A stretch of DNA of 64,000 nucleotides from Lachnospiraceae bacterium (GTDB lineage Bacteria > Bacillota > Clostridia > Lachnospirales > Lachnospiraceae): the NCBI GenBank assembly GCA_910574865.1, contig CAJTDN010000010.1:124001-188000 (forward strand), in the 5' to 3' direction. The translations under genes and the position numbers were made by a program. Positions 15,226 to 25,901 of this stretch are shown one piece after another. The first letter of the stretch is position 1; each line of letters opens with the position of its first letter. The notes under the pieces were generated by a model. That model saw only the letters and a list, made by a program, of their open reading frames with translations, did not search any database and was not told the DNA's origin.

Positions 15226-17205
15226 TTATTTTTCAGATTTTATTTTCTGCACTTCCCGGTCGAACGTCAGCACCCCGTTGACTTCCTCCTCCACGTCCGA
15301 CACCTGCGTGTACACGCTGGCACACAGCCCCTGCGGAATCAACGCCTGTACTTTTTCATCCAGCTCCTTATATGCCTGGTTCAAGGCGTCCAATTCCGTG
15401 TACGTCCCATAGCCGTACAATTCCTCGCACGCGCTGTGCCCCTGCACCTGCAAAGCGATTCCGCCAAATTCGGAGAGCACCGCCGCCCTCTCCTCCTCCG
15501 GCTTCACTTCCAATTTGAAAAAATAATTATGCACGCTCTGCATGTCGCCGCAGCCCTGGTCAAACCAGCCGCTCGCGGAATCTATCAACCGCGTGCCGTC
15601 CTCCTGCCTGACAATCTCCGTCATTTTCCGGGTGGAAAACTGTCCCCACCCTTCGTTGAAAACGACCCACGCCGCAATGCTCGGATGACGCTTCAACAAC
15701 CGAATGGTCCCGCGCATTTCCCGCACGAATTCCAGCCTTCCCTTCTTGTCCTTTCTTGACAAAAGCCACCGGGAACGGTCGCCGACCTTGATATTTTTAC
15801 ACGAAAGCGCCGTCGCCAGATACGTCACGTACCAGTCCTGGTAAGCGGAACCGCCGTTTACCATGTCCTGCCACACGACCATGCCCAGCCGGTCACAATG
15901 ATAATACCAACGCTGCGGCTCAATCTTGATATGCTTGCGAATCATGTTGAATCCCACGGATTTCATGGTCCGGATATCATAAACCATCGCCTCGTCGGCC
16001 GGCGCCGTGTAAAGCCCGTCCGGCCAGTACCCCTGGTCGAGCACTCCTTTCTGGAACTGCGGTTCGTGGTTTAGGCAAATACGCGGGATGCCCTTCTCAT
16101 CCGGCTCCACGGAAAACTCCCGCATGGCAAAATAGCTTCGCACCTCGTCGGCTCCCATTTTCACGGTAAAGTAATATAAATACGGGGTCTCGCAATTCCA
16201 CAAGCGCAATGCGGGAATATCTATCTCGATTGGCTGGTTGGACGTTCCGGACGCGGTGGCGACAATCCGCGGACGCGCCACGTCGCCCGCTCCCTCTTTC
16301 TTCGCATCCACGATTACACCATCTACCGCCACGTCCGTGCTTTGTTCATCCGCATAAATCCCTGCCTGCTCCACGGCGATTTCCAGCGGGATATTACCCG
16401 CCGCCTTCACCGTGACACGCACTTTGCCGGATGCCGGGCTTCCATCCCTGCCAACGGCTCCCAGTTCCGTTTGCACATCCAAATCTTCTATATAATGCGC
16501 GGGCACGTATTCCATCCACACGGTCTGCCAGATGCCGCTCTGTGCCGTGTAATACATCCCGCCGCGCCCAAGCTTTTGCTTTCCCCTCGCGTGGTAGGAG
16601 GTATCGCTCAAATCCTTGACCACGACGGACAATTCCACCATTTTCATGCCGCTTGCGACTTTCGGCGCCTTCACATAGTCCGTGACGTCCACCGTAAACG
16701 GCAGATAGCCGCCCGTGTGGCGCGCCACCTCCATGCCATCCACATAGACCCGGCAATGCTGGTCCACCGCCCCAAAATGCAAAAGCAACCGCCGGCCTGC
16801 CGCCATTTTTTCCATGTCGACCTCCACCATGCGCCGGTACCAAAGGAATTCGTCCGGCCGCAATTGACGGTTCACTCCCGACAACAGCGTCTCCGGCGAA
16901 AATGGCACGCAGATTTCCCCGGCCGCAAGTACCTCCCCGCCCAGGCCAAGTGCGCCGAAGCTTTCACCAGATTCCGACACGCCGGACGCGCCAACCACTT
17001 CGCCCGGCTTCTCTTTCCTGCCAAAGTGATCCGGCCTGCGCCCGGTTTTTGTAAACGCGTACTCCCACATTCCGTTCAGGCAAACATGGCCGGCCCGCCG
17101 CATCAGCGGGCGGGGATATTCCTCAAGCACGTGTTCCTTGTCAAGTTCCCGCCCCCATCTTGTACATAATTGCCGGATGGCCTTCGGTTGTTTCTTCTTT
17201 CCCAT
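15226..17205 (-). CDS. Glycoside hydrolase family 2 (beta-galactosidase/beta-glucuronidase superfamily)
   Basis: A 659-residue cytosolic-looking glycosidase without a signal peptide. The order is an N-terminal sugar-binding jelly roll (about 40-220, with LWYRRMVEVD and HFGAVDQHCRVYVDG), an immunoglobulin-like domain (about 225-360) and a TIM barrel (about 365-650). The acid/base Glu is in WVVFNEGWGQF and the nucleophile Glu in VLSEFGGIAL. The barrel is compact, and the long fifth domain of LacZ is lacking. The N-terminal domain holds a Gly/Glu-rich insertion near residues 62-95. It lies downstream of the NYN-LOTUS gene on the same strand. Which beta-linked sugar it removes cannot be decided from sequence alone. 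Confidence 0.92.
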   Translation of the reverse strand: MGKKKQPKAIRQLCTRWGRELDKEHVLEEYPRPLMRRAGHVCLNGMWEYAFTKTGRRPDHFGRKEKPGEVVGASGVSESGESFGALGLGGEVLAAGEICVPFSPETLLSGVNRQLRPDEFLWYRRMVEVDMEKMAAGRRLLLHFGAVDQHCRVYVDGMEVARHTGGYLPFTVDVTDYVKAPKVASGMKMVELSVVVKDLSDTSYHARGKQKLGRGGMYYTAQSGIWQTVWMEYVPAHYIEDLDVQTELGAVGRDGSPASGKVRVTVKAAGNIPLEIAVEQAGIYADEQSTDVAVDGVIVDAKKEGAGDVARPRIVATASGTSNQPIEIDIPALRLWNCETPYLYYFTVKMGADEVRSYFAMREFSVEPDEKGIPRICLNHEPQFQKGVLDQGYWPDGLYTAPADEAMVYDIRTMKSVGFNMIRKHIKIEPQRWYYHCDRLGMVVWQDMVNGGSAYQDWYVTYLATALSCKNIKVGDRSRWLLSRKDKKGRLEFVREMRGTIRLLKRHPSIAAWVVFNEGWGQFSTRKMTEIVRQEDGTRLIDSASGWFDQGCGDMQSVHNYFFKLEVKPEEERAAVLSEFGGIALQVQGHSACEELYGYGTYTELDALNQAYKELDEKVQALIPQGLCASVYTQVSDVEEEVNGVLTFDREVQKIKSEK

Positions 17206-17343
17206 GATTTCCTCGCTTTCTTTGCCCCGTACCGCTCCGGTTCACGCATGTCCCATGCCGCTTTCATCCACGCATGCCCCGTTCCGCCCGCTGCCATTCT
17301 CATTTACACGCAAACCGCCTTGCACGGACTATGCGCCATGACC

Positions 17344-18315
17344 TCATTTCTCATACACGGCCCGGTTCTGTTCCTCGTCTTCCTTCACGGACACATGTTC
17401 AAAGCTTCGAATATACTGCTTAAACTGGGAATACCCATAATCCCGCACCTTGAAATCACGGAATTCGCTGCGGATTTTATTTCCCAGCACGCCCAGCGAA
17501 ATCCCCTGCGCTCCCGCCGCCTTGATTTCCCGCAGGATGAATTCTTCCACTTGTTCCTTCTTGCTCTTGTCCTCGTTGAACATCACCGTGACCTGCGTCC
17601 CCGCCTGGTTCAGCTTAAGCCTTGGCAAGGTCTCCAAAAATTTCGACAAGAGGCTGTAACCATAACGCCGGACGTCGAAATCCGGATACAGTTTCACGAG
17701 ACGGCTTCCCACTTCACCAAGCCCGGTCTCCTTGTCGTCATTTTTATTCTCGGTAATAATCTTGGCAACCGCCTCCTCGATCTGGCTCTTCGTCACCGGC
17801 ACGCTGCTGACGTTCGCCGACGAATTGTTCCTCCTGACGTTCTTGCCCTCGTCCACGTTCCGTACCGCGTTGCCCTGCACGCTGTCCTCCAGGAGCAGTT
17901 CCAGCTCCGTGAAAATGTCGCATGCCTTGCGGAACGGTACCGGCGTCTTGCTCTCCCCCATCCCTATGACCGTGCGCCCGCCCTCCCGCAGGCGGCTCGC
18001 CAGCTTCGTAAAATCGCTGTCACTGGAAACAAGGCAGAACCCCTCCAGTTCATTCGTGTAAAGCATGTCCATGGCATCAATGATCATCGCCGAGTCCGTC
18101 GCGTTCTTCCCATGCGTATAACTGAACTGCTGGATTGGCGTGATGCTGTTCTGCAAAAGCACCTCCTTCCAGCTCGAACTTTGCGTGCTCGTCCAGTCCC
18201 CGTAAATCCTTTTGTACGTCACGTTTCCATATTTGGACAATTCGTCCAAAATCGGCGTGATATATTTCGCCGACACGTTGTCAGAGTCAATCAATAACGC
18301 AAACCTATTTTCCAT
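17344..18315 (-). CDS. NYN-domain ribonuclease-like protein with two LOTUS/OST-HTH domains
   Basis: A 323-residue protein. Residues about 5-150 form a NYN (PIN-like) nuclease domain with the acidic site in ALLIDSDNVS, the segment GKNATDSAMIIDAMD and SSDSDFTKLASRL. After a Ser/Asn-rich linker come two LOTUS/OST-HTH modules, about 172-245 and 253-320, each containing a characteristic FDVRRYGYSLLSKFLE or FKVRDYGYSQFKQYI element. NYN proteins are metal-dependent RNases, and LOTUS domains bind RNA (G-quadruplex RNA has been reported). The natural RNA is unknown. It is followed by GH2 and preceded 45 bp upstream by the YfcE-like gene, all on the minus strand. Confidence 0.9.
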   Translation of the reverse strand: MENRFALLIDSDNVSAKYITPILDELSKYGNVTYKRIYGDWTSTQSSSWKEVLLQNSITPIQQFSYTHGKNATDSAMIIDAMDMLYTNELEGFCLVSSDSDFTKLASRLREGGRTVIGMGESKTPVPFRKACDIFTELELLLEDSVQGNAVRNVDEGKNVRRNNSSANVSSVPVTKSQIEEAVAKIITENKNDDKETGLGEVGSRLVKLYPDFDVRRYGYSLLSKFLETLPRLKLNQAGTQVTVMFNEDKSKKEQVEEFILREIKAAGAQGISLGVLGNKIRSEFRDFKVRDYGYSQFKQYIRSFEHVSVKEDEEQNRAVYEK

Positions 18316-18360
18316 AAATTCTTAATTCCTCTCGTTATAAATGATGGCAGACCATCCGAA

Positions 18361-18966
18361 TCATGATGGCACCAATTTCTTCGTGAACAAGCACGTCCGT
18401 TCCCCGTCAAACGTCTTCCATTCGAACGTGCCGTTCTGGTAAACCATGTACCCGTGTCCGGAACCATTCTTGGGGATGGACACCGACCCTGGATTCATGT
18501 ACACGTATCCCCCCGCGTGCCCCGCGCCTTGCAATGCCGCCCCGCCCGCGCACGGAATTTCAAAATGCTCGCAGGCCGGTATGTGCGTGTGCCCGTTCAA
18601 CAAAATGTCACCGTCTTTCAACATGGGCGGGTTCTGCGGGTTCCACACATGCCCATGCGTGGCAAACACCGTCTGCCCGTCCAATTCCAATAAACAATAT
18701 TCGGCCATGACGGGAAACTCGAGCACCATCTGGTCCACCTCCGTGTCACAGTTCCCCCGCACGCACAAAATACTTTCCCGCATCGGGTTCAGCATGGCAA
18801 TGACCTCCTTCGGCCCATACCCCCTTGGCAGGTCGTTTCGCGGACCATGGTAAAGAATGTCACCCAGAAGGAGCAGGCGGTCGGCCCCCTCCGCCGCAAA
18901 GGATGCCAACATTTTCCGGCAATAATACGCCGAACCGTGGATATCTGACGCAATCATCAATCTCAT
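18361..18966 (-). CDS. YfcE/MJ0936-family metallophosphodiesterase
   Basis: A 201-residue phosphodiesterase. Metal ligands occur in order: MIASDIHGS at the start, LLGDILYHGP near 38, RGNCDTE near 80, ATHGHVW near 112 and LNGHTHIP near 135. The active-site layout is that of dimetal phosphodiesterases acting on small phosphodiesters. The ATG at 18966 is used because the protein begins directly with the first metal motif; the frame is open upstream. It is placed between the PP2A-like phosphatase gene and the NYN gene, all minus strand, so probably one transcript. Confidence 0.92.
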   Translation of the reverse strand: MRLMIASDIHGSAYYCRKMLASFAAEGADRLLLLGDILYHGPRNDLPRGYGPKEVIAMLNPMRESILCVRGNCDTEVDQMVLEFPVMAEYCLLELDGQTVFATHGHVWNPQNPPMLKDGDILLNGHTHIPACEHFEIPCAGGAALQGAGHAGGYVYMNPGSVSIPKNGSGHGYMVYQNGTFEWKTFDGERTCLFTKKLVPS

Positions 18967-19106
18967 CTCAATATAATCCTTTCTTTTTCGCCCCCATACG
19001 CCAATTTCCAGCCGCGTCCGCAAGTCCCACGCCCCCTGCCTGGTCCAGGCCGGGCCGCCCCGCAACCCGGCTGCAGATTTTATGCCTCTCCCCGACGTGG
19101 CGCCCC

Positions 19107-19931
19107 TTATCCCACGTGTCCGGCGACGTAGAACGCCTCGCCGTCGTCCAGCCGGTATGCCGCCAGGTTGCCGCCAAACACACAGCCACAGTCTATCGCC
19201 ACGTGCCCATGGCCCTCGTACACCAATGCCCTCCTGTCCCCGCGGATTCCCGGGGTGGGGGTGTGTCCCGTGACAAGGAACGTGTTTTCATCCTGAAAAT
19301 AGCGCCGCCCATAATCCGCCCTATGGAAAACCAGTTCCACCAAATTACACCCGTCCAGGCTTTCCGTGTCCGGCCTGTCCCGCAAATCCCGCAAGACGGC
19401 ATCCGCGGACGTCCGCGCCGACTCCGGGGAAACGTTTTCCCGCTCCCGTACCGGTTCCGCGTCCACGTCGGCCTCAGCATGAAGCGGCACGTCGGCATGC
19501 ACCAACACGTATTTCCTCCCCTTTATCTTCAGTTCCTCATAAACGGCACACTCTTCCAGGTATTCCAGGATTGTCCCGCGTGCCGCCTCGTCCAGCCGGG
19601 CAAACTGGTTCACGGTCGTGTCCCCGCCCTCTTCCATCCAATACATGTAATTCATGAAATCGTCCTCGGACAAATGGGACTCGAAATTCTCCTCCGTAAT
19701 TTCCGTGTTCAGCTTCCTTAACACTTCCATGGCCATGTATTCATGGTTGCCAAGCATAGGATAAATATTGGGACGCAAAAGCAAGTCCTGCAACAACGGA
19801 ATCGGATCCGGGCCGCGGTCCACCATGTCCCCGAGAACGTACATGTCGTCCTGCTCCGAAAACCCGATCAAATCCAAAAGTTCCAAAAACTCCCGATAAC
19901 AACCATGAATGTCCGACACCACGTACGTCAT
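19107..19931 (-). CDS. Calcineurin-like serine/threonine or Ap4A-type phosphatase
   Basis: A 274-residue metallophosphatase of the bacterial PPP class (PrpA or ApaH-like). Signature motifs are SDIHGCYREF at residue 6, GDMVDRGPDP at 34, GNHEYMAME at 62, YVLVHADVP at about 140 and VTGHTPTPG at about 228. The C-terminal AIDCGCVFGGNLAAYRLDD is common in this class. The motif pair GDxVDRG and GNHE is specific for PPP enzymes. Either phosphoprotein or diadenosine tetraphosphate is a plausible substrate. It is the first gene of the minus-strand run that continues with YfcE-like, NYN-LOTUS and GH2. Confidence 0.88.
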   Translation of the reverse strand: MTYVVSDIHGCYREFLELLDLIGFSEQDDMYVLGDMVDRGPDPIPLLQDLLLRPNIYPMLGNHEYMAMEVLRKLNTEITEENFESHLSEDDFMNYMYWMEEGGDTTVNQFARLDEAARGTILEYLEECAVYEELKIKGRKYVLVHADVPLHAEADVDAEPVRERENVSPESARTSADAVLRDLRDRPDTESLDGCNLVELVFHRADYGRRYFQDENTFLVTGHTPTPGIRGDRRALVYEGHGHVAIDCGCVFGGNLAAYRLDDGEAFYVAGHVG

Positions 19932-20127
19932 AAAGTAAAACCCGCACCATCCCCCACCCCTTCATGGGAGATGACAATCCTTTCCAATTTTAAGTGCGGC
20001 GTTAGCCCCCGCCGCCTCCTTTCCCCGTTACAAGCCGTGCCTTTTGGCCGCGAATCCTAACCCTTACCTACTACTATACATCCACGGGCCGAGATATACA
20101 AGGAAAATTATCATAAATCATTACAAT

Positions 20128-20853
20128 TCATGCCCGGTCATTTTCTACACCAACGTAAAGACCGGCAACGAGGGTTACCAGAAGCTGGTGGAGCTTGGCT
20201 GGAAAATGCGCACGAAATGGAGCACGGGCATGGTTGACGCGTGGTACCAGCTAAGTACCGACACGGACGATTTTGACGCGTACATGGCGGACGAGACGCA
20301 TCCAAGCGGAAAAGGATACCTGGAATGGATCACGCCGTTCATTGAAAGCAAGGTTCCCGGCATACTGCGCGATTATGAAGTGTCCCTCATCAACGCCAGG
20401 CCGGAATACGAATTGGACGCGGTCGCGGCCAACGAGCCGAACATTCTGACCGGCAAGCACGTCATTTACCTCGGCTCCTCCGTGACCTACGGTGCGTCCA
20501 GCAACCAGCTCTCCTTCGTGGAGTACATTGCCAAGAGAAATGACACGACGACGGTCATCGGGGCCATGGAATACATCATTTGCTACGCGAAGCAGACCTG
20601 GAACTGCCCGGTCATGTTCTACACCGGAACCAAGTACGACAGCGAGCAATACGCGGAAATGGTCGAGGCGTTAAAGCAGCTTCAAACCAAGTACGGCATC
20701 GGCGTGATTGACATGTGGGACAACCTTGATGCCAACATCCCGCAGTACGACGAATACATGGCCGACGGCATCCATCCGAACCGCGCGGGCTACTTGAACT
20801 GGTGGACACCGTACATGGAGCAGTGTATGATTGAATATTTGTCACAACAATGA
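20128..20853 (+). pseudogene. Remnant of a tandem SGNH/GDSL hydrolase, rearranged
   Basis: The frame contains two copies of the C-terminal half of an SGNH hydrolase (CPVIFYTNVKTG...ADETHPSGKGY and CPVMFYTGTKYD...ADGIHPNRAGY), both with the D-x-x-H-P catalytic pair. Between them lies a single N-terminal block with the nucleophile (YLGSSVTYGASS). The first copy lacks its N-terminal half: similarity begins abruptly at about 20128. The second copy jumps from AKRNDTTTV straight to IGAMEYIICYAK, omitting the middle of the fold with the oxyanion-hole Gly and Asn blocks. The frame can be extended to 20044, but that sequence is not family-like and has no ribosome site. This fits two deletions in a tandem-domain esterase; it is probably inactive. 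Confidence 0.75.
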
Positions 20854-20865
20854 CATGATGACCAC

Positions 20866-20910
20866 AAGGGGGGGCGGCCACGCAAATCAAGCGGCCTGCC
20901 CCCCTTTCCT
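20866..20910 (+). terminator. Terminator after the SGNH remnant
   Basis: AAGGGGGGG-C-GGCC pairs with GGCC-T-GCCCCCCTTT around a short loop and is followed by a pyrimidine/T-rich tract. Confidence 0.75.
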
Positions 20911-20913
20911 TTT

Positions 20914-21017
20914 CCATTTCTATCGTCGCCATGTAGATGCCATGAATGGTCAATGATTCGACATGCCGACATTTCCTCCATTTCCATCGCCGCCATGCAG
21001 ATGCCAAAGATGGTCAA
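20914..21017. repeat. 40-bp imperfect direct repeat
   Basis: 20914-20953 and 20978-21017 share CCATTTCYATCGYCGCCATG and continue with further close matches to a common AATGGTCAA/GATGGTCAA end. The repeat lies between the SGNH remnant's terminator and the end of the Ca2+-ATPase gene. Confidence 0.7.
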
Positions 21018-21036
21018 CGGCCTGACAACACCTTGT

Positions 21037-23817
<2,781 letters not shown>

Positions 23818-23863
23818 TCCCCCTTTCGTTTACCGCCCATGCGGCACGCATACGGCTTGTACC

Positions 23864-24014
23864 GATATACCGTTACGTTTCGGGCCAAGGCCGAACCGTA
23901 ACGGCATATGGCCATTAGAATCGCTTCGCGATGGGCCATATGCCTTGTCCCCATCACGTTTTCGTACGGTCGGCGCAGTAAAGCGCAGACCCGGCTGAAA
24001 TGTATCGGCATATC
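23864..24014. mobile_element. Diverged MITE-like palindromic element (family C)
   Basis: About 151 bp with imperfect terminal inverted repeats (GATATACCGTTACGTTTCGG against the complement of the right end, 16 of 20 matching). It has three internal hairpins in the same order as families A and B: GTTAC...GTAAC (23872-23902), GGCATATGGCC...GGGCCATATGCC (23903-23944) and a third weaker stem. Sequence identity to the other families is low outside the GTTAC/GTAAC tips. No clear target duplication was found, so the exact ends are uncertain. Confidence 0.6.
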
Positions 24015-24177
24015 ACATCGTATGCCGCGGCGGTGGAGGATATGACGGTTACTTTTTACTGGGAACGTCCAAACAACCGCTAACGCAAATATTCCATAAA
24101 AACAGTATTGAATCTTTCGGTTACATATGCTAAGGTATATAACACGCAGGAGTGGTTTTCATAGATGAGGAAAAGTA

Positions 24178-25353
24178 ATGGCGTTCACCCATATCGACTG
24201 TTTTAGCGGACCAGGAGGAATTTATACGGGACTTCATGCCGCCGGGTTCGAAACAAAAGTGGCAATCGAATTTATTCAAAGCTGTTGTGAAACATATTCG
24301 GCCAATCATCCGGAAGTACATATGATTCATTCGGACATCAGAAACGTAACGGCTGATGATATTCTAGCTTATATACCGAAAGAAGGGGTAGATTTAGTTA
24401 CGTCAGGAATGCCGTGCGAAACTTTTTCCACAGCCGGAAACACGTCAAGATCTTTTTACGATGACAGGCAATTCTTATTTCGGGAAGGAATCCGCATCGC
24501 AAAGATTTCTAACGCGAAGATGATTCTTTTTGAAAATGTGCCCGCCATTACGACCAAAACAGTGGAAAAAGGATTGAAAACCTTGATTGTCGATATTTTA
24601 AAACGAGAACTAACAGAAGCCGGATACGTCAACCATAAAGAATTTGTCCTAAGCGCGGAGCAATTTGGCGTGCCGCAAAAACGAAAACGTTATTTTATCC
24701 TGGCATGCAAACATCCTGAATGGGAACTAAAAGAGCCTTTCCCCCAAAAGGAAGGCTTTGTTACCGTTGAAGACGCATTTGCCGGTCTTCCAAACGTCAT
24801 TCCAAACAGCAACGAAGAAGCCATGTCCTACGAGGGCGAAGAATCCTCTTTTTCCAAAAAAATGAAAGATTTATCATTCTGGCGAAGAGAGGGTTTTGAT
24901 AATCGGCTTACATATCAAATGCCTATGAAGCACAGGGCATGTACGTTGGAGCGATTCGGCCTGCTTGACCAAGGCGAAAGCTTAAAAGACCTATTTGAAC
25001 GATATGACGAAGAAGAGCGTAAAAAGCTTCAAGAACGGAGAGTTCTGCCCAAAAAGATGTTTATCAAAAGAAACTATCGCCTGATATTAAACCAACCATC
25101 CCCAACCGTCACGAGCCATTGTTTGGATGAATTTGTCCATCCCATTTACAATCGGGCCTTGACGGTTCGGGAATGTGCCAGGTTACAGTCATTTCCGGAT
25201 TCCTATGATTTTTGCGGCGGTCCATATTTAACTCCGCATCTTCATAACGATATTCAGGATAAATACGAGCAAATAGGCGATGCCGTCCCTCCACTTTTGG
25301 CATATGCGTGGGGACGGCGCATCCATGAAATTTTAGAACAGCATTCTAAATGA
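24178..25353 (+). CDS. DNA cytosine-5 methyltransferase
   Basis: A 391-residue m5C methyltransferase. Motif I is HIDCFSGPGG, motif IV with the catalytic Cys is SGMPCETFSTAG near residue 78, motif VI is LFENVPAI near 118, and motif VIII is QFGVPQKRKRYF near 165. The target-recognition region spans about 205-300, and the C-terminal motifs IX-X are RALTVRECARLQSFP and YEQIGDAVPPLLA. All catalytic motifs are present, so it should be active. Base composition and codon use are clearly more A/T-rich than the neighbours, which suggests transfer. The next ORF begins just past its stop but is frameshifted, so a cognate nuclease may have been lost. Confidence 0.93.
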   Translation: MAFTHIDCFSGPGGIYTGLHAAGFETKVAIEFIQSCCETYSANHPEVHMIHSDIRNVTADDILAYIPKEGVDLVTSGMPCETFSTAGNTSRSFYDDRQFLFREGIRIAKISNAKMILFENVPAITTKTVEKGLKTLIVDILKRELTEAGYVNHKEFVLSAEQFGVPQKRKRYFILACKHPEWELKEPFPQKEGFVTVEDAFAGLPNVIPNSNEEAMSYEGEESSFSKKMKDLSFWRREGFDNRLTYQMPMKHRACTLERFGLLDQGESLKDLFERYDEEERKKLQERRVLPKKMFIKRNYRLILNQPSPTVTSHCLDEFVHPIYNRALTVRECARLQSFPDSYDFCGGPYLTPHLHNDIQDKYEQIGDAVPPLLAYAWGRRIHEILEQHSK

Positions 25354-25367
25354 TAAGGGAGATAAGA

Positions 25368-25719
25368 ATGGCGCTTTCGATTAAAGAATTAATTACTCAA
25401 TATAAAGAGGAATATGACTACTGTGAGGAACAATATATGTCGGCATGGCAGGCAATCGTAACCGATATTGATGAAAACGCATCTGAAAACAGAAAGACCG
25501 CCGCCCGGCGTAATGCACAAAAAATGCGATTGACAAGGCATTTGTCCAATCCATGGCACATTTTCCTGACATCGACGAAGAAGTCATCTGGGCATTGAAT
25601 CGGATGGTAGAATTTACCATGATATTTCTTTTGAAATCATGGCAAGGCATGCGGTAACCGCTGCAGATTGTTTTGGAGTCAATCGGGCACGATTAACAAG
25701 AAATTGGATGGCCGAATGA
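25368..25719 (+). pseudogene. Frameshifted gene following the methyltransferase
   Basis: An ATG at 25368 with GGGAG upstream opens a frame (MALSIKELITQYKEEYDYC...) that stops at 25598. Plausible protein continues in the other two frames: DKAFVQSMAHFPDIDEEVIW in one, then GRIYHDISFEIMARHAVTAA and a closing RARLTRNWMAE ending at 25719 in the next. The first shift would be at the A6 run near 25516 and the second near 25585. This reads as one small gene of about 115 codons broken by two single-base changes. Position suggests a restriction or accessory partner of the methyltransferase, but no domain is recognised. Confidence 0.6.
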
Positions 25720-25783
25720 ACTTTAACAAGCGAAATACCCAACAGCAAGCTACGAGGTATCCACCCTCGCGGCAATCGCAAAA

Positions 25784-25882
25784 GGGGGCTGTCGGGCAAT
25801 GCGGCAAACCCACAATATATGTTGTAATGCATTGGGATTCACAACCATATTGCGGGTCGGCAGCATTTTTCCGACAGCCCCC
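25784..25882 (-). terminator. Long inverted repeat / terminator after the GLUG-repeat gene
   Basis: On the minus strand GGGGGCTGTCGG (25871-25882) pairs with CCGACAGCCCCC (25784-25795), followed by TTTT. The 75-nt interior contains smaller nested complementary segments. It lies 20 bp past the stop at 25902. Confidence 0.75.
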
Positions 25883-25901
25883 GGAGTTGAAAAGCAACGG
25901 T

